DNA of 63,967 nt, taken from the NCBI GenBank assembly GCA_000830255.1, contig JQIT01000005.1, positions 252,811 through 316,777 of the forward strand, read 5' to 3'. Made by a program: the position numbers and the translations under genes. The notes under the pieces are model-generated. The model was not told the origin of the DNA, made no database searches, and was given only the letters and a program-made list of their open reading frames with translations. This document shows positions 44,060-53,736 of this stretch, one piece after another. This stretch comes from Sulfuricurvum sp. PC08-66 (GTDB lineage: Bacteria > Campylobacterota > Campylobacteria > Campylobacterales > Sulfurimonadaceae). How positions within the stretch are numbered: the stretch's first letter is position 1; each line of letters opens with the position of its first letter.

Positions 44060-45109
44060 ATGTCACGTCTCTCCAAAGAAGAAGCACTTCATCTCATACG
44101 CCATGCAAGCCTCCCAGAGCTGGGCAAAAGGGCGACACAGCGCAAAGAGGAGCTACACCCTGACAGGGTGACCACCTTCATCGTCGACCGCAATATCAAC
44201 TACACCAATGTTTGTTGGGTCGATTGTAAATTTTGTGCCTTTTATCGACATGGCAAAGATGAAGATGCTTATGTTCTTTCCAACGACGAAATCGATGCCA
44301 AAATCGATGAGCTTGTCGCGGTGGGCGGTACCCAAATCCTCTTCCAAGGGGGCGTACACCCCAAGCTCAAAATCGAGTGGTACGAAGATTTGGTTGAACA
44401 TATTCACCAAAAATATCCCTCGATTACGATATTGGGCTTTTCGGCTATCGAGGTCGATTACATCGCCAAAGTCTCCAAAATCGAGGTACGCGAAGTCCTA
44501 GAACGTCTCTACGCCAAGGGCATGACCGCGATGCCAGGAGCGGGCGCAGAGATATTGAGCGACCGTGTGCGTGACATCGTCGCCCCCAAAAAACTCGACG
44601 CCGCACGCTGGATCGAGATACACCGCATCGCGCACGAAGTGGGCATGACCACCAGCGCTACGATGATGTTTGGGATGGTCGAGACGGACGAGGAGATAGT
44701 GGAGCACTGGTCGATGTTGCGCGATTTGCAAGATATCACAGGAGGTTTTACCGCCTTTATTATGTGGAGCTTCCAAAGCCAAAACACGCGCCTCATCGAG
44801 GAGATACCCACCATCGAAAAACAATCTTCCAATCGCTATTTGCGTCTCTTGGCAGTTTCGCGCCTCTTTTTGGACAATTTTGCCAATATCCAAAGCTCAT
44901 GGGTGACCCAAGGGGGCTACATCGGACAGATGGCACTCTTTTTTGGTGCCAATGATTTGGGTTCTACGATGATGGAAGAGAACGTGGTCAAGAGTGCAGG
45001 GGCGTCGTTTCGCATGGGCAAAGAGGAGATGATACATCTCATCCGCGATACAGGGCACATCCCAGCACAACGCAACACCGTCTATGATATTGTGAAGCAC
45101 TACGCATGA
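44060..45109 (+). CDS. mqnC: Cyclic dehypoxanthinyl futalosine synthase MqnC
   Basis: 349 residues of the radical-SAM menaquinone branch. The [4Fe-4S] ligands Cys52, Cys56 and Cys59 lie in NYTNVCWVDCKFCAFYR. GGTQILFQGGVHP, the GMTAMPGAGAEIL segment and the FIMWSFQSQNT block favour MqnC over the related MqnE. Converts dehypoxanthine futalosine to its cyclic form, the step before the naphthoate end of the pathway. One base after nusB. It overlaps the next gene by four. Confidence 0.92.
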   Translation: MSRLSKEEALHLIRHASLPELGKRATQRKEELHPDRVTTFIVDRNINYTNVCWVDCKFCAFYRHGKDEDAYVLSNDEIDAKIDELVAVGGTQILFQGGVHPKLKIEWYEDLVEHIHQKYPSITILGFSAIEVDYIAKVSKIEVREVLERLYAKGMTAMPGAGAEILSDRVRDIVAPKKLDAARWIEIHRIAHEVGMTTSATMMFGMVETDEEIVEHWSMLRDLQDITGGFTAFIMWSFQSQNTRLIEEIPTIEKQSSNRYLRLLAVSRLFLDNFANIQSSWVTQGGYIGQMALFFGANDLGSTMMEENVVKSAGASFRMGKEEMIHLIRDTGHIPAQRNTVYDIVKHYA

Positions 45110-46380
45110 GATACCTCTTTTTTTTACTTTTTGCAGGAGCACTTAGCATGGCTAACAGCGTCGTCGTAACCCTAGAAAACCCTACCAAAACCCCTCTCAT
45201 TTTTGAAGAGGCGAAACTCTTGCCTATTACATCGATGCAGTTGGTCTTCTCTCAAAGCGGCTCTATTGCCAACGGCGACAAGGCAGGCTTGGCACGTGTC
45301 GTAGCCAAACTCCTCCAAGAGGGCACCAAGAAAAAAGGCTCGGCTAAATTTGCCCTAGAGCTAGAGAGCCGCGCCATTCAGCTCTCTAGTCATGCAGGCA
45401 GTGAGACCTTTGTCATCGAGCTGTCGTGCCTCAAAGAGGAGTTCGATGTGGGAGTAGCGGCGATTATCGAGCTACTGCAAGACCCCAATTTCACCCAAAA
45501 AGAGCTAGACAAAATCAAAAAAACACTCATCGGTAGCCTCATGCGCGATGAGAGCAATTTCGATACGGTCGCCTCTCGTGAGCTCAAAAAAGTGCTCTTT
45601 GACAAAACCCCTTTGGCGCCCTATGCGACTGTCAAATCTATCGAGTCGATTACACTCGATGACGTCAAAAAGTTCTTTAAACGTCAGCTTATCGTCGAGC
45701 ACCTCATTGGGGTCGTGGGCGGTGATATCGAGGTCGCACACGCCAAAGATGCTCTCAAACGTATCGCAAAAACGCTTCCCAATGGCAAAGCACAACCTCT
45801 GACGCGCTACGAAGTGCGCAAATCCCCTCACACTAAAACGCTCAAAAAGCCTACCCAACAAGCCTACATCTATTTCGGCTCACCTTATGATGTTAAAAGC
45901 AGTGATGAAGATGCCTATATATCGCGTGTTGCGATGTTTATCTTGGGAGCAGGGGGCTTTGGGACGCGTCTCATGGAGGAGATTCGTGTCAAGCGCGGTC
46001 TAGCCTACTCTGCCTACGCACGTGCCTCTATCAACAATACCCACAGCTATATGAGTGGTCATTTGCAAACCAAACTCGAAAGCGCTGATGAGGCACTCGC
46101 CATCGTCAAAAGCGAATTGGCACGCTTTGTCAAAGAGGGTGTCACTCAAGAGGAGCTAGATAGCGCGCGACGCTTTTTGCTAGGCTCCGAGCCACTACGC
46201 ACCGAGACGCTCTCTCAACGCCTCTCACGTACCTTCGATACCTATTACAAGGGTCTGCCGTTGGATGCCAATGCGCGTGAATTGGCAGCTATCGAGGCAC
46301 TCACCCTCGATAAACTCAACGCCTTTATCCAAAAACACTCAGAGATTCTCGACCTAAGCGTAGTTTCTGTGGTCAAATGA
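45106..46380 (+). CDS. M16-family peptidase homologue lacking the zinc motif
   Basis: 424 residues with a signal peptide (MRYLFFLLFAGALSMA). The two-lobed M16 fold is visible, including the C-terminal GAGGFGTRLMEEIRVKRGLAYSAYA, but the place of HxxEH reads GLARVVAKLLQEGT, so there is no catalytic zinc site. Either it is the non-catalytic partner of an active M16 protein, or a structural role. It overlaps mqnC (ATGA) and recG (ATGA). Confidence 0.9.
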   Translation: MRYLFFLLFAGALSMANSVVVTLENPTKTPLIFEEAKLLPITSMQLVFSQSGSIANGDKAGLARVVAKLLQEGTKKKGSAKFALELESRAIQLSSHAGSETFVIELSCLKEEFDVGVAAIIELLQDPNFTQKELDKIKKTLIGSLMRDESNFDTVASRELKKVLFDKTPLAPYATVKSIESITLDDVKKFFKRQLIVEHLIGVVGGDIEVAHAKDALKRIAKTLPNGKAQPLTRYEVRKSPHTKTLKKPTQQAYIYFGSPYDVKSSDEDAYISRVAMFILGAGGFGTRLMEEIRVKRGLAYSAYARASINNTHSYMSGHLQTKLESADEALAIVKSELARFVKEGVTQEELDSARRFLLGSEPLRTETLSQRLSRTFDTYYKGLPLDANARELAAIEALTLDKLNAFIQKHSEILDLSVVSVVK

Positions 46381-48173
46381 GTATTGCCCCTGCTGACGAA
46401 CCCCTACTAGCCAAGCTTGGGTGTCACGGGGCGCTCGATTTGGCACTACACCTCCCCAAAAATTTCGAAGATTATCGACTCTACCCCAAGGTGCAGAATT
46501 TTGCACAAGCCTTGGAAGTGACCATCAATAGCGTCCAAAAAGCACCCACCTTTTTGCGTCTCTCACTCACCCTTCACAACCTCCACAGCAGTGCAACCGC
46601 GACGATTTTCCACCCCAAGCCCTACCATTTTGCTATGTTCAAACCCCAAGCCAAGCTCTATCTCTACGCCAAGGTCGAGCCAAGCGTATGGGGTCTGACC
46701 CTCTCCCAACCCAAGGTCATCACCAAAGTAGGCACAATTATCCCCAACTACGCAAGTACCCTACGCAACGATACCCATACGCTTTTGGTGGGACGCTATG
46801 TGACACAAGAAGCGCTGCGTGCTACGGGTCTGCCAAATCCTATCATCGATACGCTCGTCGCACTGCATAATGTGACCCAGCCGCTCTATAGTTTATGGGA
46901 AAATCTCTCTGTGCAAGCACTCTATGCACTAAAATTCGCTGAAATTTATGGGCACATGCAACGCCTCTCGACCAAGCGACTCTCCTACGAAGCCATAAGC
47001 TCTCAAGCGCAATCGCCCCAAGCGTGGATAGCGACACTGCCTTTTGCGCTGACAGGCGACCAACATCGCGCTATCGAGGCGATATATGGAGATTTACGTT
47101 CTTCCACTGCCGCCAAGCGTATGGTCATCGGCGATGTGGGGGCTGGCAAGACGATGGTGATTTTGGCGACGGCCTATATGAATGCACCGCGTCGTACTAT
47201 CCTCATGGCGCCCACGACGCTTTTGGCGCGTCAGCTCTATGAAGAGGCACAAAAATTTTTGCCCCACCTGCCTGCCGTACTGGTCACCCAAGAGCACTAT
47301 GAGGGGCAGGCACTAGAAAACTATACGTTTCTCATCGGTACACATGCACTTTTGCACAAAAACTTGCCCGATGCTACCGTGGTGATGGTCGATGAACAGC
47401 ATCGATTTGGGACACGCCAACGCAATCTCATCAGCGCGATGGTTTCGCAAGGCGACAAACGTCCCCACTTTTTTCAATTCTCCGCCACGCCCATACCGCG
47501 CACCCAAGCGATGGTCAACAGCGCGATGTTGGAGGTGAGCCTCATCGAAGAGACGCCTTTTGTCAAAAATATCACCACCTCCATCATCGGCAAGAGCGAT
47601 TTTCCTGCACTTTTGGCGCATCTCAAAAAGGAGATGGCGCTAGGGCATCAAGCGGCACTTATCTATCCGCTCGTCGAAGAGTCCGAAACTATCGCCTATC
47701 AGTCGCTCGAAGAGGCTAGGGGCTATTGGGAGAGCCGTTTTGAAGGGGTCTATGTCACACACGGCAAGGACAAACAAAAGGATGAAGCGCTTTTAGGCTT
47801 TCGTGAGAATGGCACGATTCTCTTGGCGACGACCGTCGTCGAGGTGGGGATTTCACTGCCACGTTTGACCACCATCGTCATTGTAGGGGCGGAGCGATTG
47901 GGATTTGCGTCGTTGCATCAGCTTCGTGGGCGCGTGAGTCGCACAGGTCTTCAAGGGTACTGCTATCTCTATACACACATGACCAAAAGCGCTCGATTGG
48001 AGGAGTTTAGTACGCTCACCAATGGATTTGAGGTAGCTAGACTTGATTTGAAATACCGTAGCAGTGGCGATGTCATCGATGGCAAGCGTCAAAGTGGGGC
48101 GAAATTTCGGTGGTTTGATGAGGCAGAGGATGAGGCTATAGCCGCTCAAGCTAGAGCGGCATTAAAACATTGA
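46377..48173 (+). CDS. recG: ATP-dependent DNA helicase RecG
   Basis: 598 residues, short compared with the ~690 of E. coli but usual for Campylobacterota. OB-type N-terminal wedge, helicase motifs GDVGAGKTMVI (Walker A, about 256-266), VDEQHRFGTRQR (DEQH box), FSATPIPRT, and LATTVVEVGISLP. Remodels stalled replication forks. It overlaps the M16 homologue by four bases. Confidence 0.95.
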   Translation: MSIAPADEPLLAKLGCHGALDLALHLPKNFEDYRLYPKVQNFAQALEVTINSVQKAPTFLRLSLTLHNLHSSATATIFHPKPYHFAMFKPQAKLYLYAKVEPSVWGLTLSQPKVITKVGTIIPNYASTLRNDTHTLLVGRYVTQEALRATGLPNPIIDTLVALHNVTQPLYSLWENLSVQALYALKFAEIYGHMQRLSTKRLSYEAISSQAQSPQAWIATLPFALTGDQHRAIEAIYGDLRSSTAAKRMVIGDVGAGKTMVILATAYMNAPRRTILMAPTTLLARQLYEEAQKFLPHLPAVLVTQEHYEGQALENYTFLIGTHALLHKNLPDATVVMVDEQHRFGTRQRNLISAMVSQGDKRPHFFQFSATPIPRTQAMVNSAMLEVSLIEETPFVKNITTSIIGKSDFPALLAHLKKEMALGHQAALIYPLVEESETIAYQSLEEARGYWESRFEGVYVTHGKDKQKDEALLGFRENGTILLATTVVEVGISLPRLTTIVIVGAERLGFASLHQLRGRVSRTGLQGYCYLYTHMTKSARLEEFSTLTNGFEVARLDLKYRSSGDVIDGKRQSGAKFRWFDEAEDEAIAAQARAALKH

Positions 48174-48278
48174 TGGCGTACATATTTTTTATTGTTAATT
48201 TGAACATATTTATGATTTAAGTTGCCTCTTATTTTAAGAGCAGTAGAATTAACTTTAGTTTAATTAAGGTTGCAATTT

Positions 48279-49547
48279 ATGTTAAAGTTTTTTTTAACGC
48301 TTTTAGTGATGTTTAGTTTTATATTTTTCTTAGGCTGTCAGTCTGAGGGAGAGTCTGTTGAAGCGCAGATAAAAGTTACATTTCATGATAATCCGCTAGT
48401 TGGAAATGAAATACAAAGTATCAATATGAAAGTGGTAGAAACTCAAATCGTCGATATGAATGACACCATTATTACTATTTCAAACAAGCCTCTATCGTTT
48501 AATTTGTTAGAGTTGACTGCAAACAATCCAGTGGCCTTAGCGCACACATCACTGAAAGCGGGAATATATAAACAGATTAGATTAATATTGGATCAAAATA
48601 CTACAATATTGCTTTCTGATGGCAACAGGTATAGTATGAAAGTACCCAGTGGCGAGCAATCAGGTATAAAAATTGATGGTATATTTGAAATTCCTGCAGG
48701 TCGTCTGTATACTCTTGATATTGATTTAGACCCTGCAAAATCCGTTCATTATACAAAAGGTTCAGGTTTTATAATGAAGCCTGTTATAAAAATTACTGGT
48801 AGTGATATTAACTCTGGAAATTTTTTCTTTAGTTCGAGTTCTAATAATGATGAAATTGTTTTTCAATTAAACTCGAATGGTTCAATGCAAGCACTCACCT
48901 CTCAATATCCTAAATATGTAATGACAGGAAATTTTTATCATGACGGTATAAATAAAAGATTGACACTTTCGCCTACTGCAATTAGTTGTCCGAGTTGTAA
49001 TATATTTGAACAGTATTATATTGGAAGTTTTATTGACATTCCAGATTCAATGATTTACGATATTACTTCTTTTGGAGTGGATGCAATTAGTCTTTCTGAT
49101 GCAATCACGGGTAATAAAATGGATTTGTACAGAGTTTCTTCTTTTACTCTGAATAATCCACCAATTATTCAGAATGTAGCTTTTAAGATTTTAAATTTAA
49201 ATCAGAATTGGACTGGTAAGACAATCTATGCACAGTTAATCCCTAGCGATTACATAGGTAAGATGTTTTCGACTGTAACAACAATTGAAGATATTAATAA
49301 CACAACAGTTCAATTTGAAATACATAAAGATTTGAAATTATTAACTGATAGTTATATATTTGTCACTGGTATTATTGATAATACTAGTTCACTAGTAATT
49401 GACAATACTACTCAATCTATAACATTTGATTACGGTGTTCTTGTTGCAAAAAATAATGCAAATCCGATAAGATTTAATCTTAATTGGGATTTAACGTATG
49501 CCAGCCCCATTAATATGGATGTAAATTTTACGATTATTAAAGAATAA
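48279..49547 (+). CDS. DUF4382-type lipoprotein
   Basis: 422 residues from the ATG at 48279 (AAGG upstream). Lipoprotein signal with LFFLGC-like box (FIFFLGCQS). The first ~180 residues match DUF4382 (VKVTFHDNPLVG...LKAGIYKQIRLIL...GIKIDGIFEIPAGRLYTLDIDLDPAKSV). The rest is strand-rich and unrecognised. AT-rich, like its two downstream neighbours. Confidence 0.8.
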   Translation: MLKFFLTLLVMFSFIFFLGCQSEGESVEAQIKVTFHDNPLVGNEIQSINMKVVETQIVDMNDTIITISNKPLSFNLLELTANNPVALAHTSLKAGIYKQIRLILDQNTTILLSDGNRYSMKVPSGEQSGIKIDGIFEIPAGRLYTLDIDLDPAKSVHYTKGSGFIMKPVIKITGSDINSGNFFFSSSSNNDEIVFQLNSNGSMQALTSQYPKYVMTGNFYHDGINKRLTLSPTAISCPSCNIFEQYYIGSFIDIPDSMIYDITSFGVDAISLSDAITGNKMDLYRVSSFTLNNPPIIQNVAFKILNLNQNWTGKTIYAQLIPSDYIGKMFSTVTTIEDINNTTVQFEIHKDLKLLTDSYIFVTGIIDNTSSLVIDNTTQSITFDYGVLVAKNNANPIRFNLNWDLTYASPINMDVNFTIIKE

Positions 49548-49556
49548 GGAAAAAAA

Positions 49557-49967
49557 ATGAAAAAAATCATATTGTTACTAGTTAATGGATTAATGATAAT
49601 GTTTGTCTTTAGCGGCTTAAGCCAATGCTCTTGTTGTGGAATAGGTGCTGATAATCGCTGTTCGGGAGGCGCAATAACAATCGTACCGCCTTCAGGATGC
49701 AATACATGTTCAAATATTCAAATTGCACTTCGTGACAGTCAAGGTGCTTATCATAACTATCCTAGTTCACCAGGAAGTTTTGGTCATGCAGTTTGTTATG
49801 ATGAAGATATTTATACAGTTATTCCAACTACATTGCACTGCTATACATGGTCTACAAATCAATACATAGCTAATACAGACAATCCTAATATGTCAGTACC
49901 AGCTGTAAGTGTTAATGTAGTACATAGTGACCTCTCTTCTTCGGTATATGCAACATGTACAAATTAG
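49557..49967 (+). CDS. Exported cysteine-rich protein of unknown function
   Basis: 136 residues with a signal peptide. About ten Cys in the mature part (CSCCGIGADNRC, GCNTCSNIQ, VCYDED, HCYTW, ATCTN) suggest disulfides. No CxxCH haem site. The end overlaps the next gene by 13 bases. No family recognised. Confidence 0.7.
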   Translation: MKKIILLLVNGLMIMFVFSGLSQCSCCGIGADNRCSGGAITIVPPSGCNTCSNIQIALRDSQGAYHNYPSSPGSFGHAVCYDEDIYTVIPTTLHCYTWSTNQYIANTDNPNMSVPAVSVNVVHSDLSSSVYATCTN

Positions 49968-50464
49968 CAATCATTATTTTTTCAATAATCACTTTTTTAA
50001 ATGCGGATTTTTCAATTGGTTTTAAAGAGACGAAAAACTTAACAACTTTTGAATTTTCAGCTCCATTTATCTATGGAATTAATTTACAACACGATTATTT
50101 TCTTGATGAAGGTTTAAGTATTTCAGTAGGAATAGGCAGTGAAATGCCAATGCACTTTGTTGATCTTGAAAGTAACTTATACTATCAATATATACATTTT
50201 GGAGCGACTTATCAGTATGTAGAATTTTTTTACAAACTTACGTTCAATAGTGATTTTCGAAGTTCTTATCTGAATAATCCAAAAATATTTGGCTATTATG
50301 GTATGAAATTATTCGTACCAATTTTTATAAATCAATATTATATTACACCATTTGTAGCTATTTTTGATTCACCTGTATTTGACTATTTTGGTTCAGATAG
50401 CAATACGTATCAAACAAGTAAATATTTTATAAATGCTGGGCTTAAACTTGGATATTCGTGGTAA
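49955..50464 (+). CDS. Small outer-membrane beta-barrel-like protein
   Basis: 169 residues: signal peptide (YKLAIIIFSIITFLNA), then alternating aromatic strands ending NAGLKLGYSW, a barrel-like C terminus with a final Trp. Reads like an eight-stranded barrel. No Cys. Function unknown. Faces the 154-residue protein on the other strand, which has a similar plan. Confidence 0.65.
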   Translation: MYKLAIIIFSIITFLNADFSIGFKETKNLTTFEFSAPFIYGINLQHDYFLDEGLSISVGIGSEMPMHFVDLESNLYYQYIHFGATYQYVEFFYKLTFNSDFRSSYLNNPKIFGYYGMKLFVPIFINQYYITPFVAIFDSPVFDYFGSDSNTYQTSKYFINAGLKLGYSW

Positions 50465-50478
50465 ACACTTTCAGAGGC

Positions 50479-50514
50479 AATCACTGACATTGTTTTTAGT
50501 GATTTATTTTTTTA
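50479..50514 (+). terminator. Terminator between convergent genes
   Basis: AATCACT (50479-50485) pairs with AGTGATT (50498-50504) over a T-rich loop, then TATTTTTTT. It sits 15 bases past the stop of the 49955 gene. Confidence 0.75.
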
Positions 50515-50542
50515 TGTAAGCTTCGTGGATGTAATTTTTAAT

Positions 50543-51007
50543 TCATTTTACGTGGAATATTTCATCATCTGAATAGTTAATGCCAATACTAAAACCTGTA
50601 CGAAAATTAGTTTGATCTAAACATATTGTTTCATATATGGATACAACAAAATAATTTGTAGAATAGTACCTCGCAATGAATGAAAGCAATTTGCTTTTTG
50701 AGTTGTCAGATGCTAAATATTTTGAGCTGATTCCACCTCCAACAGATAGTTCGTAATCGTATTTTAAATAACTTAGATAGCCTACAGTCTCTTGTTTCGT
50801 AATATCAAACAAATCATAAGACGTCATCATCCCTATAGCATAGGAATCTAGTGTATAAGCTATATCCAATGTATAACCAATGTATAAGTCTGATATGAAA
50901 AAAGTACTGATTTGTGCAGAAATAACATTAGGAGTATCTCTTTTTAGCCAGTTCTCTGCATGTAAATAGATGCTCATGAACATGGATACTATTATTAGTT
51001 TTTTCAT
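50543..51007 (-). CDS. Small exported protein, barrel-like
   Basis: 154 residues with a signal peptide (KKLIIVSMFMSIYLHA) and alternating Tyr/Phe strands (LYIGYTLDIAYTLDS, YFVVSIYETICLD). One Cys. Similar in plan and base composition to the 49955 protein. Both may be small outer-membrane proteins. No family recognised. Confidence 0.65.
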   Translation of the reverse strand: MKKLIIVSMFMSIYLHAENWLKRDTPNVISAQISTFFISDLYIGYTLDIAYTLDSYAIGMMTSYDLFDITKQETVGYLSYLKYDYELSVGGGISSKYLASDNSKSKLLSFIARYYSTNYFVVSIYETICLDQTNFRTGFSIGINYSDDEIFHVK

Positions 51008-51057
51008 TTAGTATCCTTTGCCATGGTGCAGAGAGCCTCCCTCAAAAGAGGGAGATT

Positions 51058-51588
51058 TTAATAGAGTCCGTAACGTCCATCGGCGCGTTTGTGAAGGACG
51101 CGGGTTTTGCCGTCGTGGTCGTTGAAGACCAAAAATTGTTGTGCACTGGCTTTGAGGGTGTTGAGCGCATCTTCGATTTCCAGAGGTTTGTGTAGCTCCA
51201 AATCCATTGGGACGATTTCGTCCTCTTCGCCCTCAGCGGCAAATTCGTGTAGTGCATCGATGCTGTTTTGGGCTTGACCAGCGCTTTTGTGTTCGGTGAT
51301 TTTGTCATGGTGGCGACCCAAAACAATCATTGCGCGGTCAAGCGCGGTATCGACAGCGGCGTAGAGGTCTTTGTCTTTTTGTTTGATGACGATAGTGTTT
51401 TTGTGCGGTAGGTTGATGGTGAACTCTATACTGAAACCGTGTTTGCCCTTTTTCTCTTCGGTAGAGATGATGGCGCGCACCGAAATGATGTCCAAATTAA
51501 ATTTCGAGAGGCTCTCAATGGCTGTACCAATGTACTCTTTGATAGCATCGGTGAGTTCGACGTGTCGTCCTACTATTTGCGTATTCAT
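51058..51588 (-). CDS. hpf: Long-form ribosome hibernation promoting factor
   Basis: 176 residues with two parts: an N-terminal RNA-binding S30AE domain (IVGRHVELTDAIKEYIGTAI...) and a C-terminal dimerisation domain (about 115-176) ending VLHKRADGRYGLY, the long HPF type that makes 100S ribosome dimers. AAAGGATG precedes the ATG. Confidence 0.94.
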   Translation of the reverse strand: MNTQIVGRHVELTDAIKEYIGTAIESLSKFNLDIISVRAIISTEEKKGKHGFSIEFTINLPHKNTIVIKQKDKDLYAAVDTALDRAMIVLGRHHDKITEHKSAGQAQNSIDALHEFAAEGEEDEIVPMDLELHKPLEIEDALNTLKASAQQFLVFNDHDGKTRVLHKRADGRYGLY

Positions 51589-51677
51589 ATCGCATCCTTT
51601 GTGTTGAAATCAGTTGATTGTAACACACGCCCACTTCAAAAATAGCTTAAGCTCAAAGCCGTCAAAAGCGCCCCAAA

Positions 51678-52109
51678 CTAGGGCTTTTGGAGGGTGCGTC
51701 GATGGTAGGTGATAGAGGTGTTGCTTTCGCTGTTTTTTTGCCCTTTGACGATGACATCGATGAGCACAGTGCCCACTGATTCGGGTGTGGCGATGGTATC
51801 GACGTAGCTATCGCACCCTGCCAATCCTGCCAAACCGATGTAGTAGATACGCGTTGTAATCGTAAAATCTTCCATAGTGCTATCGATACGATTGACACAG
51901 CCATTGGTGGCGTTTCGTTCGTGTGCGGAGATGGCAAGGAGTGCATATTCGGTGGCGCTACGTGCCAAGAGTTGCGCTTGTTCATACTCATAATAGGTGA
52001 GCGTGTTGCTTTGGGCTTGTCCTGAATAGCGTAGCATCGTGCCAAAAAAGAGCCCCACAAGCACAAGCAAAAAGAGAGCTCCAATGAGGGTAAATCCAGA
52101 GCGGCGCAT
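51678..52109 (-). CDS. Pseudopilin-like protein (minor pilin), fourth gene of the operon
   Basis: 143 residues with a class III prepilin start (RRSGFTLIGALFLLVLVG). The Glu at position 5 of the mature protein, normally needed for assembly, is Gly here, as is seen in PilX/GspK-type minor pilins placed at the tip. Two Cys (GCVNR, GCDSY). Overlaps the previous gene by one base. Confidence 0.8.
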   Translation of the reverse strand: MRRSGFTLIGALFLLVLVGLFFGTMLRYSGQAQSNTLTYYEYEQAQLLARSATEYALLAISAHERNATNGCVNRIDSTMEDFTITTRIYYIGLAGLAGCDSYVDTIATPESVGTVLIDVIVKGQKNSESNTSITYHRRTLQKP

Positions 52110-53050
52110 CAGTAAATCACCTTATCTTTGCAGTAGCCCAACGTATTGTTGTCGTCCCATCCTAGGCGAAACTGTGAAGAGGTCTCGATGCACAGTTGCA
52201 GTTGCAAAATATCGCCCACTTGGCGCAGTTGAAAGGTGCTCACATTCTCCATAAGCAGTGATGCATTCCCATCGGTGTAGCGTTCACCATTCCAAGGTTG
52301 GTAGTTGGTGTAGAGCCATAGCTCTCCCGAAGTGGCGTTGAGCTCCAAGGCGTAGGCGCTGTAGCTAAAGGTGTAGCGCTCAAAGACCTCTGTGCCACCG
52401 CCGAAGCCAAAATCGCGCACACCCGTGGGGACATTGAAGGTGGTGATATTGCCATCGTTGTGGCAGACGGGATGAACACGTGCGGGGTTGTTACCGTACC
52501 AGCCATACTCGGCGACGCTTCCTGTAGCATCGGGGAAGATGAGCACCGCGCTGTTGTTGCCCTCATCGCAATCGGTGAGATTGATATCGCCACCGCTAAG
52601 GTAATAGACCATTTCGCTAGCATTGTCGAGATTGCTTCCTGTGGTGACCAAAAGGGTCGAACTGGAGCTATCCAAATCGATGAATCCATTCACCGCAGGC
52701 CAAATCGTATCGTCCAATTCGGTCACGCCCATGCCCAAAAGCGAATCGTTGTCGTACCCAATCCACTCAAAACTAAATCTATCGGGTAGTGGCGTAGGGG
52801 CTAAGGCTAATGTGTTAAAAGTGTCGGTAGCGATATTGCCGATGATGAGCGAATCTTTGATACGAAATTCCAATCGATGAGCGATTTTTTCGATTGCCAA
52901 TGCGGTATCGATGTGGATACGGTTTTTGGCTTGACTGGTGGCGTATGTGGAGTAGATGCGCACAAAAATATCGACACCGATGGTCGACAATATCCCCATA
53001 ATGAGGATGACAAAAACAAGCTCCATAAGTGTAAAGGCACTACGTCTCAT
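52109..53050 (-). CDS. Prepilin-type N-methylation protein (minor pseudopilin)
   Basis: 313 residues with RRSAFTLMELVFVILIMGIL, a standard prepilin peptidase site with Glu5. The globular part is large for a pilin, beta-rich, with Cys pairs (NLTDCDEG, VHPVCHNDG). Overlaps the upstream gene by four bases. Probably a minor pilin of the surface machine with the 1324-residue protein. Confidence 0.85.
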   Translation of the reverse strand: MRRSAFTLMELVFVILIMGILSTIGVDIFVRIYSTYATSQAKNRIHIDTALAIEKIAHRLEFRIKDSLIIGNIATDTFNTLALAPTPLPDRFSFEWIGYDNDSLLGMGVTELDDTIWPAVNGFIDLDSSSSTLLVTTGSNLDNASEMVYYLSGGDINLTDCDEGNNSAVLIFPDATGSVAEYGWYGNNPARVHPVCHNDGNITTFNVPTGVRDFGFGGGTEVFERYTFSYSAYALELNATSGELWLYTNYQPWNGERYTDGNASLLMENVSTFQLRQVGDILQLQLCIETSSQFRLGWDDNNTLGYCKDKVIY

Positions 53051-53736
53051 GGGGTAAATCTCCGTGAGGCGTAGCTAGCCTCTCCGATATTGGCACTGAA
53101 GCTGGTCATGGTGAGGCTTCTTTCGTCGCCTACTTGTGCATCACGAGCAGTGATGCTGATACGTTTGAGGTTGGAGGTGGTGCCTAGTGCAGTTTGGTTG
53201 AAATCGAAGGTGAGATTGGCATCGTTGTAGCTACCACTTGCCAAGGCGTCGTTGACATAGGTAATGGTTATATCGATGATATAGTTGGCTTTATAGCCGT
53301 AGTTGGTCGTTTCGTTGCCTATGAGATGCGTATCTACGGTAATAAAATCATCGATATCGTCGGTGCGATTGAGCTCTTTGCCTAGGGTGGTGGTCGCCCA
53401 TGTGGAGGCGGTTGCAAATTTGCGTGAGCCACTTTGGGCGAAGTGACCGATGCGTCGATTGCTACCCACCACACGTGTCATGGCATTAGAGCCGTTGGTA
53501 TCGAGCACTATAGCGCCATCGAGGATACCTAGATTGGCGCCCAAGGTCGCTTCGTCCCACGGGTAGCTCAAAATTTGTCCCATTTTGCTAGAGGTTGCAA
53601 AAAGCGCCTCTTGGAGTTGTGAAGCCTCTTGGGAGCGCTCCTCTTGGGCAAAAATAGCAGGTATCATCGAAAAGGTCAGCCCCAAAACGACTAGCGTAAC
53701 GATAAGCTCCATCAAAGTAAAGGCGTTTTTTACCAT
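53047..53736 (-). CDS. Prepilin-type N-methylation protein (minor pseudopilin)
   Basis: 229 residues with VKNAFTLMELIVTLVVLGLT, Glu5 present. No Cys in the globular part. Starts seven bases inside the end of the large protein gene, so translation is coupled. Probably part of the pilin tip complex. Confidence 0.85.
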   Translation of the reverse strand: MVKNAFTLMELIVTLVVLGLTFSMIPAIFAQEERSQEASQLQEALFATSSKMGQILSYPWDEATLGANLGILDGAIVLDTNGSNAMTRVVGSNRRIGHFAQSGSRKFATASTWATTTLGKELNRTDDIDDFITVDTHLIGNETTNYGYKANYIIDITITYVNDALASGSYNDANLTFDFNQTALGTTSNLKRISITARDAQVGDERSLTMTSFSANIGEASYASRRFTP

